A DNA stretch of 64,000 nt, taken from assembly GCF_963169125.1 (NCBI RefSeq), contig NC_084793.1, positions 217,026,652 through 217,090,651 on the forward strand, in the 5' to 3' direction. Below, piece after piece: positions 12,768 through 24,672 of this stretch. The stretch's first letter is position 1; every line of letters begins with the position of its first letter. Made by a program: the position numbers and the translations under genes. Under the pieces are notes generated by a model, which did not search any database, was not told the origin of the DNA, and saw only the letters and a program-made list of their open reading frames with translations. This stretch comes from Humulus lupulus. Taxonomy: Eukaryota; Streptophyta; Magnoliopsida; Rosales; Cannabaceae.

Positions 12768-12791
12768 ACAAAAGGGGCTTGATTTCTTGGA
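12768..12791 (+). repeat. Left arm of a 24-bp perfect inverted repeat
   Basis: The arm runs from ACAAAAGGGGC to TTTCTTGGA and is perfectly complementary to 15021-15044. The 2.2 kb between the arms holds the exon-like blocks of a plant gene fragment. No matching 8-10 bp duplication is visible outside the arms, so a transposon boundary is possible but unproven. Confidence 0.6.
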
Positions 12792-12836
12792 CTTGAGTGA
12801 GAACCAGCTTGAAGGTGAGTTTCCAGAAATCCCAAT
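12774..12836 (+). pseudogene. Possible leucine-rich-repeat fragment
   Basis: One frame reads GLDFLDLSENQLEGEFPEIP, which fits the plant extracellular LRR pattern LxxLxLSxNxLxGxxPxxx. Only one repeat is readable, and a stop follows within about 30 bases, so this is at most a shard of an LRR receptor gene. It overlaps the left inverted-repeat arm. Confidence 0.4.
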
Positions 12837-13130
12837 ATCAATCACATTACATTTCTAGTTGTTTCTTTTCTTTTCTTTTTCAGTGTCATTACATTGTTGT
12901 TTTGAAAGTTGATTATTTTAGCACTCTGATAGAGGATGTGTTCAATTTGAAGCAAATGAGGTTGATTGCAATGGATATGAGATGATATAAGTTACTGGAA
13001 CTTTGTTCAAGTAGTTGAACTTTGAGGAATAATGAAAATAATTGTCTTTGATTTAGTGTTTTTATTTAAGAGTTCTATTTTTTTTTTTTTGTATAAATTG
13101 AGCTCTAAATTTACTTATCTGGGTCCCTTT

Positions 13131-14612
13131 TTCAACAGTGATTGGGATTCTTGGTTTGGAAGTTGAAACTCTTATTAGAGATTATAATGAATTTGGGAAA
13201 GATCTTTTTCGTGGGTTAGTCTTTTCATATAAATTTATTGTTGAAAAAGTGGGTGTTTGACACTTTTTTTTTATAGACATTTTGAGGCAAATTTTAAAGT
13301 GAAACTGAATCCACTATACAATTATTAGTGAAAAAGTCTGAATAGATTTGTGTTCTCCTCACCTCAGTGAATATTTCAACAATATCTTTTTTTTATATAT
13401 TTAATTGCAAACCAACTTTAATATCATAACTGACAAATAATTGTTTGTTTAGGAGGTGTTCAGATTATGACCAAAAGTCTGTCACAAGAATTTCGCTTTC
13501 TGAAAAAGCACTGAGGCCACTGAGAGGTTCATTTTACACAGATATTCTGGATTCATATGTAGAATACTTGGAAAAAGAAGGTGCCTCAAAGAGTGGACTT
13601 GAATTTGAACAAGAGAAAGAAGTGTTTCGTGTATGCGTAATTCTTTGCTTAGCATAAACTTATGAATCGAATGCTTCAGCAAAAATATACTAGTTTTGTA
13701 TCTGGAGAGCTATATGTATGTTTTTTGTGGGTGTTTAGTTTATTTGATTTGTGGGATTCTTCAAAAGTACTTATAAAATTTCTAACATGTTTCCATTTTT
13801 TTAGTTTCGTGATGCATCACAACCAAATGTAAATATGTGGTGCAAATGAAGGGTACTAGAAGATGGAAAGTTTGATATATATACAAGGTAAGTAGAATTT
13901 TAGTTATATAGCGACATTCATGACAGTAGATTTTGTAACAAGAAAACAGGTTGATGATATTTAACTTTCATCATCAAGTTCTGAGGTTTGTGTTTTTCTC
14001 CAATTAATTATTCTTTTAGATTGAACATGTCTATACTCATCACATGCTCAGAGACATATCTTGCCATGAAAAGAATCTGGACTTGAGGCTGGATCTATGC
14101 ACCAAAAGAACTGTAACTACTTTTACTATAAGTTTTCTTTGTTTAATTACAGATGCACCTATATCTATAGAATTTATAACATTTAAATTCTTTTCTTTCT
14201 TTGTTTAAGATATATTTATTGTTAAATCTTATTTGTGTATATCCTAAAACTAAAAAGTAAACAAAGGAACAAAATAGATCTAAACTTGTCTAGAAATATC
14301 TGGTTTATCACTTCATAATTATGCTGATTTCGGCTAAATTCTTCATGCTATTACAGGATGATGACTTGGAAAGCCTCAAAATTTTGATAAATTCAGCTGT
14401 TACAAAAGTTAAGGGTGAACTAATATGCTCCTGGGGAAGTTCATTTTTGGAAAAAAAATTCGTGTGGTTGCAGCATGGCTAATAAGTAGTAAAACATACA
14501 AAAATCAAACACTAAGGCTTAAGATCAAAGATGTTGACCGGTCTCCGAGCGGAGAAGCTACAAGGGAAGTTGTTGTAATGATGAAAGGAGTAGCTACAGA
14601 ATTAATGGTATA
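13131..14612 (+). pseudogene. Decayed multi-exon plant gene fragment, product not recognised
   Basis: Exon-like blocks with usable splice signals can be chained: 13131-13217 (ILGLEVETLIRDYNEFGKD, donor GTTAGT), 13453-13632 (LSEKALRPLRGSFYTDILDS, donor GTATGC), 13805-13887 (FRDASQPNVNMW, in-frame TGA at 13847, donor GTAAGT), 14020-14112 (THHMLRDISCHEKNLDLRLD, apparently one base out of phase) and 14358-14612 (DDDLESLKILINSAV, later KDVDRSPSGEATREVV with a frame change). The amino-acid composition is that of a real charged cytosolic protein, not a retroelement. I do not recognise the family. The in-frame stop and phase errors mark it as a pseudogene. Confidence 0.6.
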
Positions 14613-15020
14613 TTTTATGTTTCAACTCTTTTGTGAAACATAGTTCAAAGGCTCTAGAACATGTTATTCATGCTTCAAAAAATAGAACATAGAACATGTT
14701 ATTCATACATTAATATGTATGTATTAATGTATTGTTGATTATGTATATAACCGCATGCTTTGGAGGCCAAAGATAACTATATAATTAGGAGAGCCTAAGG
14801 ACAAAGAAAACTTAAAAACAAGGGCTGAATCAATCAAATTTAGGGTATTGGTTAAAAATAAGGACTGTTAATATGAATATGCATGTTTTCCAAAGTTTAT
14901 GAGAAGTATTCTTTCTATACTTACAGTGAGAAAATGAATTGAATTTTTTTGAACCTATGATGATAATGATCAATTCTTGTAGAAAGCTCAACTTGTAGAA
15001 ATCCAGCTTGGGATTTCTCC

Positions 15021-15044
15021 TCCAAGAAATCAAGCCCCTTTTGT
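15021..15044 (-). repeat. Right arm of the 24-bp perfect inverted repeat
   Basis: Reverse complement of 12768-12791 without mismatch. Just inside both arms the phrase GAAATCCC occurs, but the subterminal sequences otherwise differ. To its right, 'tgattgagtgagaattta' is repeated with variations at about 15047, 15105 and 15137. Confidence 0.6.
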
Positions 15045-17535
15045 TCCTGATTGAGTGAGAATTTATTGTGGTGTAATTTTGTGATTTTTTGGACAAAGTG
15101 AGAATTTACTGATTGAGTGTTAGTTGGGGTTTGTTACTGATTGAGTGAGAATTTATCAAGGCCTGCATATATATATATATGTATATGTATAAATCATATT
15201 CCCAATAGAGATTGAACTTTTCTTCATCATTCTATTTTTTTAGTACTTATTCTATTTTCATTTCTTATGTTCTGTCTTTTTCTGTAGTGGAAGCTGGAAA
15301 AATGTATAACAATTGTCTTTCTGTTCTTCATAGTTGACCAATCTCATGTCCCTCAAATATCTTTGGGTGTCTAGTTCCATAATATATCTCAGATGGTGTA
15401 TATATATATACACACACACACACACTTTTGCATGGTAAAGATTTTGGCTTTTATTGAATTATGTCCCTCAAATCTCTTTTGGTCTCTTTTGCTGTCTAGT
15501 TCCAGTTTAATATTGGTTTGATTTTTTTTTTTTTTTTGTAGTAATATATGGAATTGTTACTTAAGCATGGTTTGAGTGGTGTGATTCTCGTGAGACCTCC
15601 CTAGCAATATGGTAGATTATTCTTCTTTTCAAAGATTGTAGGGTTCGATAGATGGACCAGAGTACGAAAATCTACATTTTTCTATTTTGAAATGGCGTGT
15701 TGTCTTGATATTATCCAATGAATAATGCATATTATATATATATGCTTATTTTTTGTACTAATGTGATTTAGTGGCTTGAAACATCATGTCAGGATATGAT
15801 CTATTTAGTTTTATGTGTTGTGGGATTGGGTTTCTTATGTTTCTTGCATAACCGTCAATACATATAAATATATATGTCATGTAGGAGAAGAAAGAAAAGG
15901 AACTTCATATCATTGTTTGTCCTGTTATAAATTCATTAATCATGTCTAGAAAACTCAATTATGCATCAAAAAGTAACTTTTTTTCTTTGGCTGTCTTTCC
16001 AAATATAAACTCCAATTAGGACATTGCATATTATATAAAGGCAGATGCATAAAACTTTTAAAGAGTAGTTACTATTAATTAAGTGTAGTGAGATATTATT
16101 TGGTTGTTATGCTAGTCACTTGTCGCTCCTTAGTGACTCTCACTGGTCTATTTTGCCATTTCTGTCTTGTCTTCTCTGTGGAGCCTATTTTTTCTTAAGT
16201 TTTGTTAGTCCTGTTTCTGCTCTGATGTTGTTCTATTTGTTGTCAGCTTTATTCTCTCTTATGTTTTATAGGGGTGTTGTTATGGGAAGTTTATGGTCTG
16301 TTACTTATCTAGTTGCTTTAAATTTATATTTTGTTTAAGGAAGATTTTTGAGTGATAGTTTTTATAAGGTGTTTATGATTTATAAATGCTTTAGTGATTC
16401 TTGTAAAGAATTGGATTGGTAGCTAATTTCAAGAGGTATGTTGTATTTGATTTATTTATTTTTAATTTTCAATCTTTTATAATTTTGAATAGAATTTGTA
16501 TAACTTTAGTGGAGTTTGAATATCTTAGATATTCATCCGTAGTGAAGTAGGTTCTAAGAATTCTGTGTTTTGCGGTGATAACGGAAGGTTGAAAACTTGC
16601 ATGTCTTAGTGAAGTAGGTTCTGAGAATTATGTGTGCTGCGGTGATATATGGATGAAAACCTGTGTTCTGTTTGATTTGTTTGAATTGTTGGTGTTGATT
16701 GTGACAGATGGCTAGGCTAGTAAATTAGTGAATATGTTGTCCGATTTTTAGTAGATTTTTATACTTAGTTGATTAGCTTATGGAAACTAGGTCTGCAGGA
16801 TTTTGAGAAACCTTTAGTTGTCCAGTAGTGAAATCTACAATAAAAATGGCAAATTCATTGCTCTTGTTATTTGGAACTTTATATTTGATTTAATTCTAGT
16901 TCATGTGTCTATGCTATTGGATTTTCTTTATAAATTAGTTGTATTGTATGTATATACATATATTTATATGTTTGGTTGGTGTATCATTTGCATTTCCATT
17001 TCATAATCATAAAGTGTTTGAGCTAACTTTTCTAATGAGTATTTTACCAAGCATAAATCTTCAATCTTTCCTGTCTATGTGTTGTAGTTAGTGTAATTGC
17101 ATGGCCAACTTATAAAGTCGTAATGAGGTTTAAGCATTAATTATTTAAACTCTTGTGTAGCTAAGCAAATCAACCTCACAACAAAGACAAGTGCACAATG
17201 GAATGGATGATGAATTGGAGGGTGGAGCAAGCTTCATGGTTTACTTTTTGTGTATCTTGTTATGTTTATGTTTTTTACTTTTGAAGCAAAAGATGTGCAA
17301 GACTATAGAATTTTATTATGTATGCTTTCAAACTCAAGTTAGAACTAAGAACTTTTGAAGTGGACAGTGTCATGGTTTGAAGTAGTTCGTCTTCAAATGT
17401 AAAAATACTCATGGTTTATCATATATATTGAATATTTTAGATTTTTTGATCTATTTAATATTACACTTGTGATCAATTGTGATTTTTTTAATCAAAATAC
17501 AATAATAAAAAGTTTTTACAACAATTAAAAATGCA
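15045..17535. other. AT-rich intergenic stretch, no gene recognised
   Basis: No frame shows a family motif. Contents are a TA-repeat near 15165-15182, a mixed (TA)n(CA)n microsatellite at about 15399-15425, a poly-T run near 15521-15537, and an imperfect tandem duplication of about 75 bp near 16530-16680 ('gtgaagtaggttct...gcggtgata' twice). A 72-codon hydrophobic ORF at 16120-16338 and similar small ORFs lack support. Confidence 0.6.
16530..16680. repeat. Imperfect tandem duplication, two copies of about 75 bp
   Basis: The phrases 'gtgaagtaggttct', 'agaattctgtg/agaattatgtg' and 'gcggtgata' occur in the same order twice, about 75 bp apart, followed each time by a 'tgaaaacttg/tgaaaacctg' tail. 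No coding frame is shared. Confidence 0.55.
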
Positions 17536-17954
17536 TACTACAAAATAACAAAATGTTATTACTGGGAGAATTTATAATAATTATGGTTGTTTTGTATAAT
17601 ATATTATAATTGCGACAAAAAGTTATGATTTATATAATAGAATGAGCTAAAAACGTTATAAAATTATCAAATATAACAATTTTCATAACAGTTGGAAAGT
17701 GTTATGCATAAAGTATAAGATTAAACTTCAAATTTATAACCAAATACTCTAACTAAATGTTATTATTTGAATATTATAGCAACTAAAAATGTGTTATTGA
17801 ATAGTTTAAGATAGCATCGAACATAACATTTGAATACTGTTATAGAAAAGACATGACTTTTAATAACATGGGCTATGTTAGCGTTTTCAGAAGCGTTATC
17901 AATACTCCCGGTTAGCAGTTTTAAGTGTTATGAATACTGTTTTTTCTTGTAGTG
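17536..17954. mobile_element. CACTA-like MITE (about 420 bp)
   Basis: The right end reads ...TTTTTTCTTGTAGTG, whose complement is CACTACAAGAAAAAAC, a terminal sequence common in plant CACTA (En/Spm) derivatives. The left end TACTACAAAATAACAA is a degenerate version in inverted orientation. The interior is rich in GTTAT/ATAAC subterminal motifs and has no coding capacity. The expected 3-bp target duplication is not convincing (GCA versus AAA), so the left boundary is tentative. Confidence 0.5.
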
Positions 17955-18061
17955 AAAATAGGTAAGGGAAGTCATTGTGGTCTCTCAGCCTTAGGGTCAT
18001 GCAAATGGAAAGAACGCCTAGGTTGTGCGCTGATGGGGGACTTAGACTAGGTCTCTGATGA

Positions 18062-20271
18062 TGTAACGCCCTACTGCCTTAGAGTCGCTACCAAGTGAGT
18101 TTAAAATGTGCAACTAACTCGATAATCGAGGTTTTAGGACAAAAGTGTAATTAAAACATCATCAGAGTCATAAACTTGAAAATAAACCTTCCATTAGAAA
18201 TTATAAGACATATAACGTATGGGATCCCAAAATCACTGTTTATAAATATTTACAATTCAAAATCTAGTTAGAGTCGACTAAACGACAAAATTCAGGTTTT
18301 TGTACAAGCATCTCCCAAAACACCCCTGGCCATGACAGCCAGACAGACCGGACATGTACGCGCCGCTCATCCCGCTCGCCATACTCAAGGTTGGTCGACT
18401 TTCCCTTTGCCTTTACCTGCACCACAGAGCACCCGTGAGCCGAAGCCCAGCAAGAAAACCCTCACAAGCAGATAATAAATGCATATCAGACACTTAAAAT
18501 AAAATCAAACCAACACCAGATCATACTAGCACGGCCATGCCGTCCCAGGCGCTTTACTAGGCCCTGGGTTTGCGGTCTAAACCGTAAGGATATCCCAGGT
18601 TTCCCTTGGGGTCTCACCCTGGCAACTCGCACTCCGCGTGCTAACGCTGGATCGGGCCCCTTGCCGTTCTCGGCCTTCGTCGTTCCCGGCCCTCGCCGTT
18701 TCCGGCCATCGTCGTTCCATCAATAATACACACATTATATACTAAACAGATATTAAAACACACCTAAATCCAGTCAAAGGGCCATGCCCCGCAATACAAT
18801 CACATAGGGCCGAGCCCTGCAACACAATCACATAGGGCCGAGCCCTGCAACACAATCACATAGGGCCGGGCCCTGCAACACAGGCTCTATGGGAACAATA
18901 GTTTTCTTACCTGTGTCCCGAGCTTTCTAAGCATCGATATCCCAAGCATAGTCCCCTAACCTGAGCCTCGCCAAAACCCTAGTCACAACGCATTAAAAAT
19001 ATTCATTCATCAAGTTCTAATCCATTAAATAGCTTTGAATCTTAATTCTAATCTTTGGGACCTTGAATTCTATCAATCTGGGTGATAAAATCCATCCCGA
19101 GCCTTAACTGGTGAATTCCCAAGCCCTAAACCTCTTAAAAAACCAAAAGTACCCTTAACCGTCGCGGTCCTAGGGACTCATGTCGCGGCCCCCAGCTCAA
19201 CCTGAGGCCTTGCCTCAAAGTAGCCCACACGCACCGCGGCCCTTCCTAAAGGGCGCGACGGCGCCCCTTCGTTTCGAGGCGCCCCAAGTTCTATGGGGCT
19301 GCGACTCAGCAAGAACAGCGCCGCAGCCCAACCCCTCGAGCCCAGAAAAACACACTATTTTCATCTCAAAAACCAGTCCAATTATCCCCAGAATTAAGCC
19401 AACATTCCAAACTAGTTATCACAAAGACTATACTATTCATTCAACAGCAAAACCCAACAGAAACTCAAGCCAAAACCCTTATAGAAATCAAAGTTGAATC
19501 TTCATCCCTCCAACATGCAAACTCTAATATTCAACCTAAAGCCCGCTACAAGTTGACATAACTGAACATATTAAGAAACTTACCTTTGCTTAATTAGGTT
19601 CTGAGCTAATCCTCTAGGTTCCAAGCTTTAATCTCCCCAAAATCCCAGCTCCACTTCTTAGTCTCTAGCTTGATTCACCAAGAATTTCCCAAAGCTTCAA
19701 ATGGAAAGGAAGTCTTCCAAAGAGAGGTGAAGGAAGAGATAGAGTCGGTTTAGAGAAGTCTGGGAGTTTCCTATTTTTTTATTTTTTTTATTTAACTTAA
19801 GTATATGTGGTTACCTCAAGGCTCGGGGTACCAAAAACGTCCCCGAGGGCAAAACGATAAATTTCCCCCATATTCCCTCCTAGAAATTCTAACCTCAAAT
19901 ATATCTCCAAATATTTATTTCCATAACCCAATAACCCCACAAAACATCTGATACCCGTAATACCCCTTGACCCGCCCCGGGTCGGATTCTCAACCCCGTT
20001 GTGACTTTCTGACTAACGGCTCCCTAGAACTATCTCGGATCGTGCTACACAGATATATCACAGGTATATCACATTTATGCCCTCAACGGGCTAAAATTAT
20101 AAACATACCTCTAATATCCAAACACGGCCCACATGTATATTTAATTCAACTAAACATGCATTTCTATCACATATTCACATAAATTCACACATTATAACAA
20201 TAATTCACTTATTTCCCTCCAGGCACACTAATCGAGGCCCTAAGTCTTATTAGCAAATTTGGGTCATTACA
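18062..20271 (-). mobile_element. Solo LTR, Tekay/Del type (2210 bp)
   Basis: It begins TGTAACGCCC and ends GGTCATTACA, and is flanked on both sides by the perfect 5-bp target duplication GATGA (18057-18061 and 20272-20276). The interior is LTR-like, including 'tacctgcaccacagagcacc' near 18415, which is shared in the same orientation with the Tekay LTR at 59036. No gag or pol lies between the duplications, so recombination between two LTRs has removed the rest. It carries a 35-bp tandem repeat (18779-18890). Confidence 0.9.
18779..18890. repeat. 35-bp tandem repeat in solo LTR, about 3-4 copies
   Basis: The unit 'cacatagggccgagccctgc' plus 'aacacaat' recurs with few changes. Just upstream (18660-18720) a shorter unit 'cgtcgttcccggcc' recurs three times. 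Both are internal to the LTR and non-coding. Confidence 0.75.
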
Positions 20272-20276
20272 GATGA

Positions 20277-20646
20277 AGCTTGGGGTTACACGCCTGGGGT
20301 TGCGCTTAACTTTGGGGTGGTTGTCAATTGGGCTAACTCTCGGGAGCCGCGCACAACTAGAATCGCACGAGGGATCATGCTTGGGGTTGGGCTCGTGACT
20401 TTTTTGTCACGGGGATGATGTCATGGAGGCGGGAGATTTTTGTGAGGTGATGGGAAAAGCTTGGAATGGGTCACAGTCGCACACAAAGGCTTACAGGATG
20501 GAGCTGGGAGAAACACTCCTGGGTTTGGGGCTCGTAGATGGAGCTGACTTGCGCGAATAGTTGGGCTTATCAGGCTCGGGCTATGAGTTGTGGCAAGTGG
20601 AAGATATGAGGATTTCTAGAGGTGGTAGTTATGATGGTGGTGGCAT
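20277..20646. other. Unassigned GC-richer sequence
   Basis: This segment and 17955-18056 form the target of the solo LTR. It contains 'ttggggtt' motifs and no protein motif in six frames. Its composition differs from the AT-rich Athila sequence to the right, so it may be part of another, unrecognised repeat. Confidence 0.4.
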
Positions 20647-21400
20647 CTAGGATTCTTTATGAGAGAAAGAGAAGAGATGGAAAGAGTAGGAAAAGAGAAT
20701 AGTCGTGCTACAAATTTTGAGGCCTGTTGGAATTTTTCTTCTTCTACGGTAGCTTTTGAGGATGACATGGTCCCTTTTCCTTACTTTTCCATGGCTCATC
20801 ATCTTTCTCATTTCTTCAAAAGGGACTTTTTCCCTCACTCCTTTGCTATGCTTTTCATGCATCTTTTCAATGATCCTTGAGTTAGAAACACTTATGACTA
20901 AGAAAGCTTCCATTTTATTAGGGGGGCGTATATGATTCAAAACCTTGAATGTTTCTTGTTCTTCTTGAGATCAAATGGTGAGCTCTCCTTTTTCAACATC
21001 TCTCAGAGTTCTCTCAATGGAAAGGAATGGACTCCCAAGATGATTGGAATGTCCCAATATTCCTCATAGTCAAGAATAATAAAATCTTCCGGAAAAATGA
21101 ACTTGCCAACTTTTACTAGGACATCTATAATCTTACCCTCCGGATGCACTATAGAACAACCGCTAATTACAATGTGAGTGTATTGGGCCTCGACTATCCA
21201 ATTCCCAGCTTTTTAAAAATGGACATGGGCATCAAATTAATACTAGCTCCCAAATTACAAAGAGTTTTACCAACATCTCGTCCCCTGATAGAAATTGGAA
21301 TTTTGAAGTTACCTGAATCTTTTAATTTAGGTGGAATCTTATTCTTCAACATTGCGCTACAACCTTCTGTCAAAGCCACTGTTTAAAATTCTCTGAGTCC
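20647..21400 (-). pseudogene. Athila-like protease region (broken)
   Basis: The minus strand at 21194-21379 reads ...IPPKLKDSGNFKIPISI, then LCNLGASINLMPMSIFKKLG. This is the Athila-type protease block in which LCDLGASINLMP is the usual form; here Asn replaces the catalytic-position Asp (LCNLG). Continuing toward 20930, the frame gives the ILG/PFLS and 'VEKGELT' type segments. An adjoining frame from 20940 to 20647 (PPNKMEAFLVISVSN) continues without an obvious family match. RT and integrase are missing, so the element is truncated on this side. Confidence 0.72.
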
Positions 21401-21689
21401 CTTCTTCGTCGTCAAGATGCCCTTTAAAAACTATATAGTTTGGAATTTGTTCCAAAGCTTCAACCAATGGTATGTTAATGTGGAGTTGATTATCGTGTTA
21501 CTACTTTTGAAATCATTGTGGAAATGGTGGAAGTGGCTTCTATTTAGCTCAACTGATGCATTTTGCTGAGAAAATGTGGTAGCATTTACTCGAGGATCAA
21601 CATTTGACACGTTATACGTTCCAGATATTTCATCTTTTCCACACTAGTTTGGATTGTAGTGGGCTCGGTTTTGATCTTTGATTTTTTCA

Positions 21690-22600
21690 ATTCAATTCTA
21701 GATCTTTTCCACTCTCAAAGTGATCACCTTGCAATGCTTTTTACCATCTCTTCTTGGATTTTCGATATCACTAGGCAATGGACCTTGTAATCTATTTCTC
21801 AATTCATTAGCTAGATGCCCCATTTGGATCTCAAGATATCTCAAAGATGTTGCTTGACTTTGAATTAACGCATCATTCTTGGCCATATACTCTTTCATCA
21901 AATTCTCCAAAGAGCTTGTTTGAGAAGCTAATGGAGGAGGATGAGCTCTTTATTGTTTAAAAAATCTTGGTGGATAAGTATGCTTGTTGAGGCTAGCTCT
22001 TTGAACCTCTCCCAAGCATCACACACCAACTCATCCTCCAACTGTAGAAAAAAAAATCTCATTCTAAAACTTGGAATTTTTTGTTGGAGGGAAATACTTC
22101 ATCAAAAATTTCTCAGCTAGCTCATTCCATGTAGAAACTGAGTCAAAAGGAAGTATATTGAGCCAAGCTCTAGCTCTGTCCCTCAAAGAAAAAAGGAACA
22201 ATTTCAATCTCAAGGCCTCTTCAATAACGCCTTGCAACTTGAAGGAATCGCTCACCTCCAAAAATGAGTGGAGATGGAGATGAGGATCCTCTATAGGCAG
22301 CCCACTAAATTGACCCATTGTATGCAACATCTAGAACATCACGAGCTACAACTCAAATTGATATGCTTGAATTTATGGCCTAACTATGCCAGGATTCAGC
22401 TCATTAAACATTGGGACAGTGTATTCCCTTATGGCCCTCTGTCTATCATTGGCCATAACAATAGCATTAGCGGCATTAAAAGCATAGGCTGCATTATTAA
22501 CTACTTCAACAACCGGATTAAGCAGGGGTTGAGCTCGAATCTCCTCAACCCATTCACCTTCTTCATCCATAGCAAGGTAAAGTTAAGCCCGTTGTTCCCT
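21690..22600 (-). pseudogene. Athila-like gag (broken)
   Basis: Three blocks in order on the minus strand: 22373-22570 (REYTVPMFNELNPGI), 22064-22330 (GQFSGLPIEDPHLHLHSFLE, then RARAWLNILPFDSVSTWNEL and KFLMKYFPP) and 21698-21910 (LEIQMGHLANELRNR, then GPLPSDIENPRRDGKKHCK). These match the order of Athila Gag capsid and its C-terminal region. Three stops lie between the first two blocks at about 22331-22372. Gag would form the particle; this copy is inactive. Confidence 0.85.
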
Positions 22601-22698
22601 TAGTCCTCTTCTAAATGTGCATTCAATTTCAAGGTCATTAGAGGCTAGCTGAAATTATTTTTGCCCGTTCATGTAACATATTCAATCTAGCAGAGCAC

Positions 22699-24606
22699 TG
22701 TTGGCTTTTGATGATGTGATTGATAATGCAATGGAAGTGTGGGATAATATTTCAATGCAATAATTACAATTATTAAAGCATAAGAACAAATCACTCTAGG
22801 AACCATAACTAGAATGTGATCTTTCTCCTGCGCATGAATCTGAATAAAAAATAGAAACTTACAAATACCTTTTCTAGATGTAGAATACGTGTAGATCAAA
22901 TAGCGTCTTAGCCTCCTAACCCACCATCTTCCATACTATGGCTTACACAAAGTGAAGGAGACAGGTGGATGTCTATGCTATTTTGTAGGATACACAAGAA
23001 CACACTTTTGATCTTAACACATGAGAGAGTGTTCTTCTCACAATTTAGAGAGAACAAAAGTTCTCTATTTTTCTCGCTTGGCAAAGATAACGTGAAAAAA
23101 ATAAATATGATGTCTCTCCTTGGTTTCTCTTGATGTTATATTCTATTAATATAACAATAGAAATAAGACCTAGCCCTAATCACATTGGGCCTATGCGTGG
23201 GCCATAGTCCATTTGGACTGTGGTTGGCGACAACTACAGGGTTTTGGGCCTATGGTATTTTTTCTCTATAAAATGATATTTATTGGGCCTTTATCATATT
23301 ATTTTATGTAGTTTACAATTATATCAAAAAATTAAATATGATTAAATTATTTTTCAATAGAAATTAATTTTAGAAAACAATTAATATAATTTTATTTGCC
23401 ATTAAATATTATTTCATAAATAATATTTTCAATATTATTACAGAAATAATATTTTTTCATAAATAATATTTTCAATATTATTACACAAATAATATTTTCA
23501 ATATTAATTCACAAATAATATTAATTTGTGAGATTCAAAATAATAATTTATTATTTTTAATACAAAAATTCTACCTTTGTGTTATCGAGCTAGTACGGGG
23601 ACAATATGGACTCGTACTTCTAAGCTCTAATAATTTAATCAATTTTACTAACTCCGAGTTATATTAATTAATTTATTAACTATGAATTATTCCACTAGAA
23701 AATTCATAGTTGAACTCTCAAAACTACAGTCTTATATTATTAGAAGTTATAACTATAAAGATGTCCATTCATTTAGTCATTACATGATTTATGACCCTCT
23801 GCTAGTTGTTCATAATTAACGCGAGCTCTTAATATCTGTTAACATCTTTAATTATGTCTTTATCAATTAGTTCCACCAATTCTCTAATGAACATTATTCT
23901 ATAAATTTAATTATAGAATGAAATCTATGTTCTCTAGTAGAAATTGAGCACTCTATGTTCAAGTCCCGAATCAACACTAAAAAGAACAACTAATATGATT
24001 TCATTTAAGTAAGCAGCAGATTCCATATCTGTGAAGTATGTTCCAAGCCACTTGTTGTTCTATGACTCAAAGATATCAGATATTCAGTTGTAGGAATATT
24101 GAACCTTACATGATAAGTCAAAAGTCATAAAAGCATAACTAGGAGTTCATTACTCACTTCAGGATTGAGGTCAAGTCTCAAACGACCATCGATTGATGAA
24201 TGTTGAACTTCTATATTTTAACATAGATTTTTAGAAGTTCTTTCTTTCGCCGTGTCTTAGTCCAATACAGTCTATATTGTATATGGTACCTCTACCTTTT
24301 TGTGTCGCTACACTTAACAGTTTGGATAAACTGTTCTGTCTTAAACAGAAGATAGATCGTACTCATAATATTTATTAAATAAAGCTCCCGCGATTACAGA
24401 TAATTTTTATATTATTATCTTGAATTAAATCTTCTTGTATATATATCATTATACATACACTTAATTCAAGACCACATCAATAATATTGGGTCTTCATGAT
24501 AAATGTCATATATAATTAAATAGAAATAAGAGTGCAAAATTTAACTTTATTTAATTAACAACAATTGGTCATACAGAAATATGCTTGAAGGGCACAAATC
24601 CCATCA
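22699..24606. mobile_element. Solo LTR of an unassigned LTR retrotransposon (1908 bp)
   Basis: It begins TGTTGG and ends CCCATCA, flanked by the perfect 5-bp target duplication AGCAC at 22694-22698 and 24607-24611. No gag, pol or primer site is present inside, so it is a solo LTR. It interrupts the Athila leader between gag and the primer site. The composition (AT-rich, repeated 'aataatattttcaatatta' near 23420-23510) suggests a copia-type LTR, but this is not established. Orientation is not assigned. Confidence 0.75.
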
Positions 24607-24649
24607 AGCACAAGATCAAAAAGAAATATAAAAAAATTCTAATTTCATT

Positions 24650-24672
24650 CTCTGACAATGGCACCAAAAACT
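24650..24672 (-). other. Athila-type primer-binding site
   Basis: The minus strand reads AGTTTTTGGTGCCATTGTCA directly inside the LTR. Athila elements use TGGCGCCGTTGCC, complementary to the 3' end of tRNA-Asp; here the same spacing and a near match are seen. This fixes the LTR at 24673 as the 5' LTR of the gag/protease remnants to the left. Confidence 0.75.

Noticed and set aside
16120..16338. 72-codon hydrophobic plus-strand ORF, possible small membrane protein
   Set aside because: T-rich sequence gives hydrophobic residues by composition alone; no conserved motif or splice context was found.
20647..20880. Plus-strand ORF of 73 codons as an independent gene
   Set aside because: It overlaps the minus-strand frame continuing from Athila protease and has no motif.
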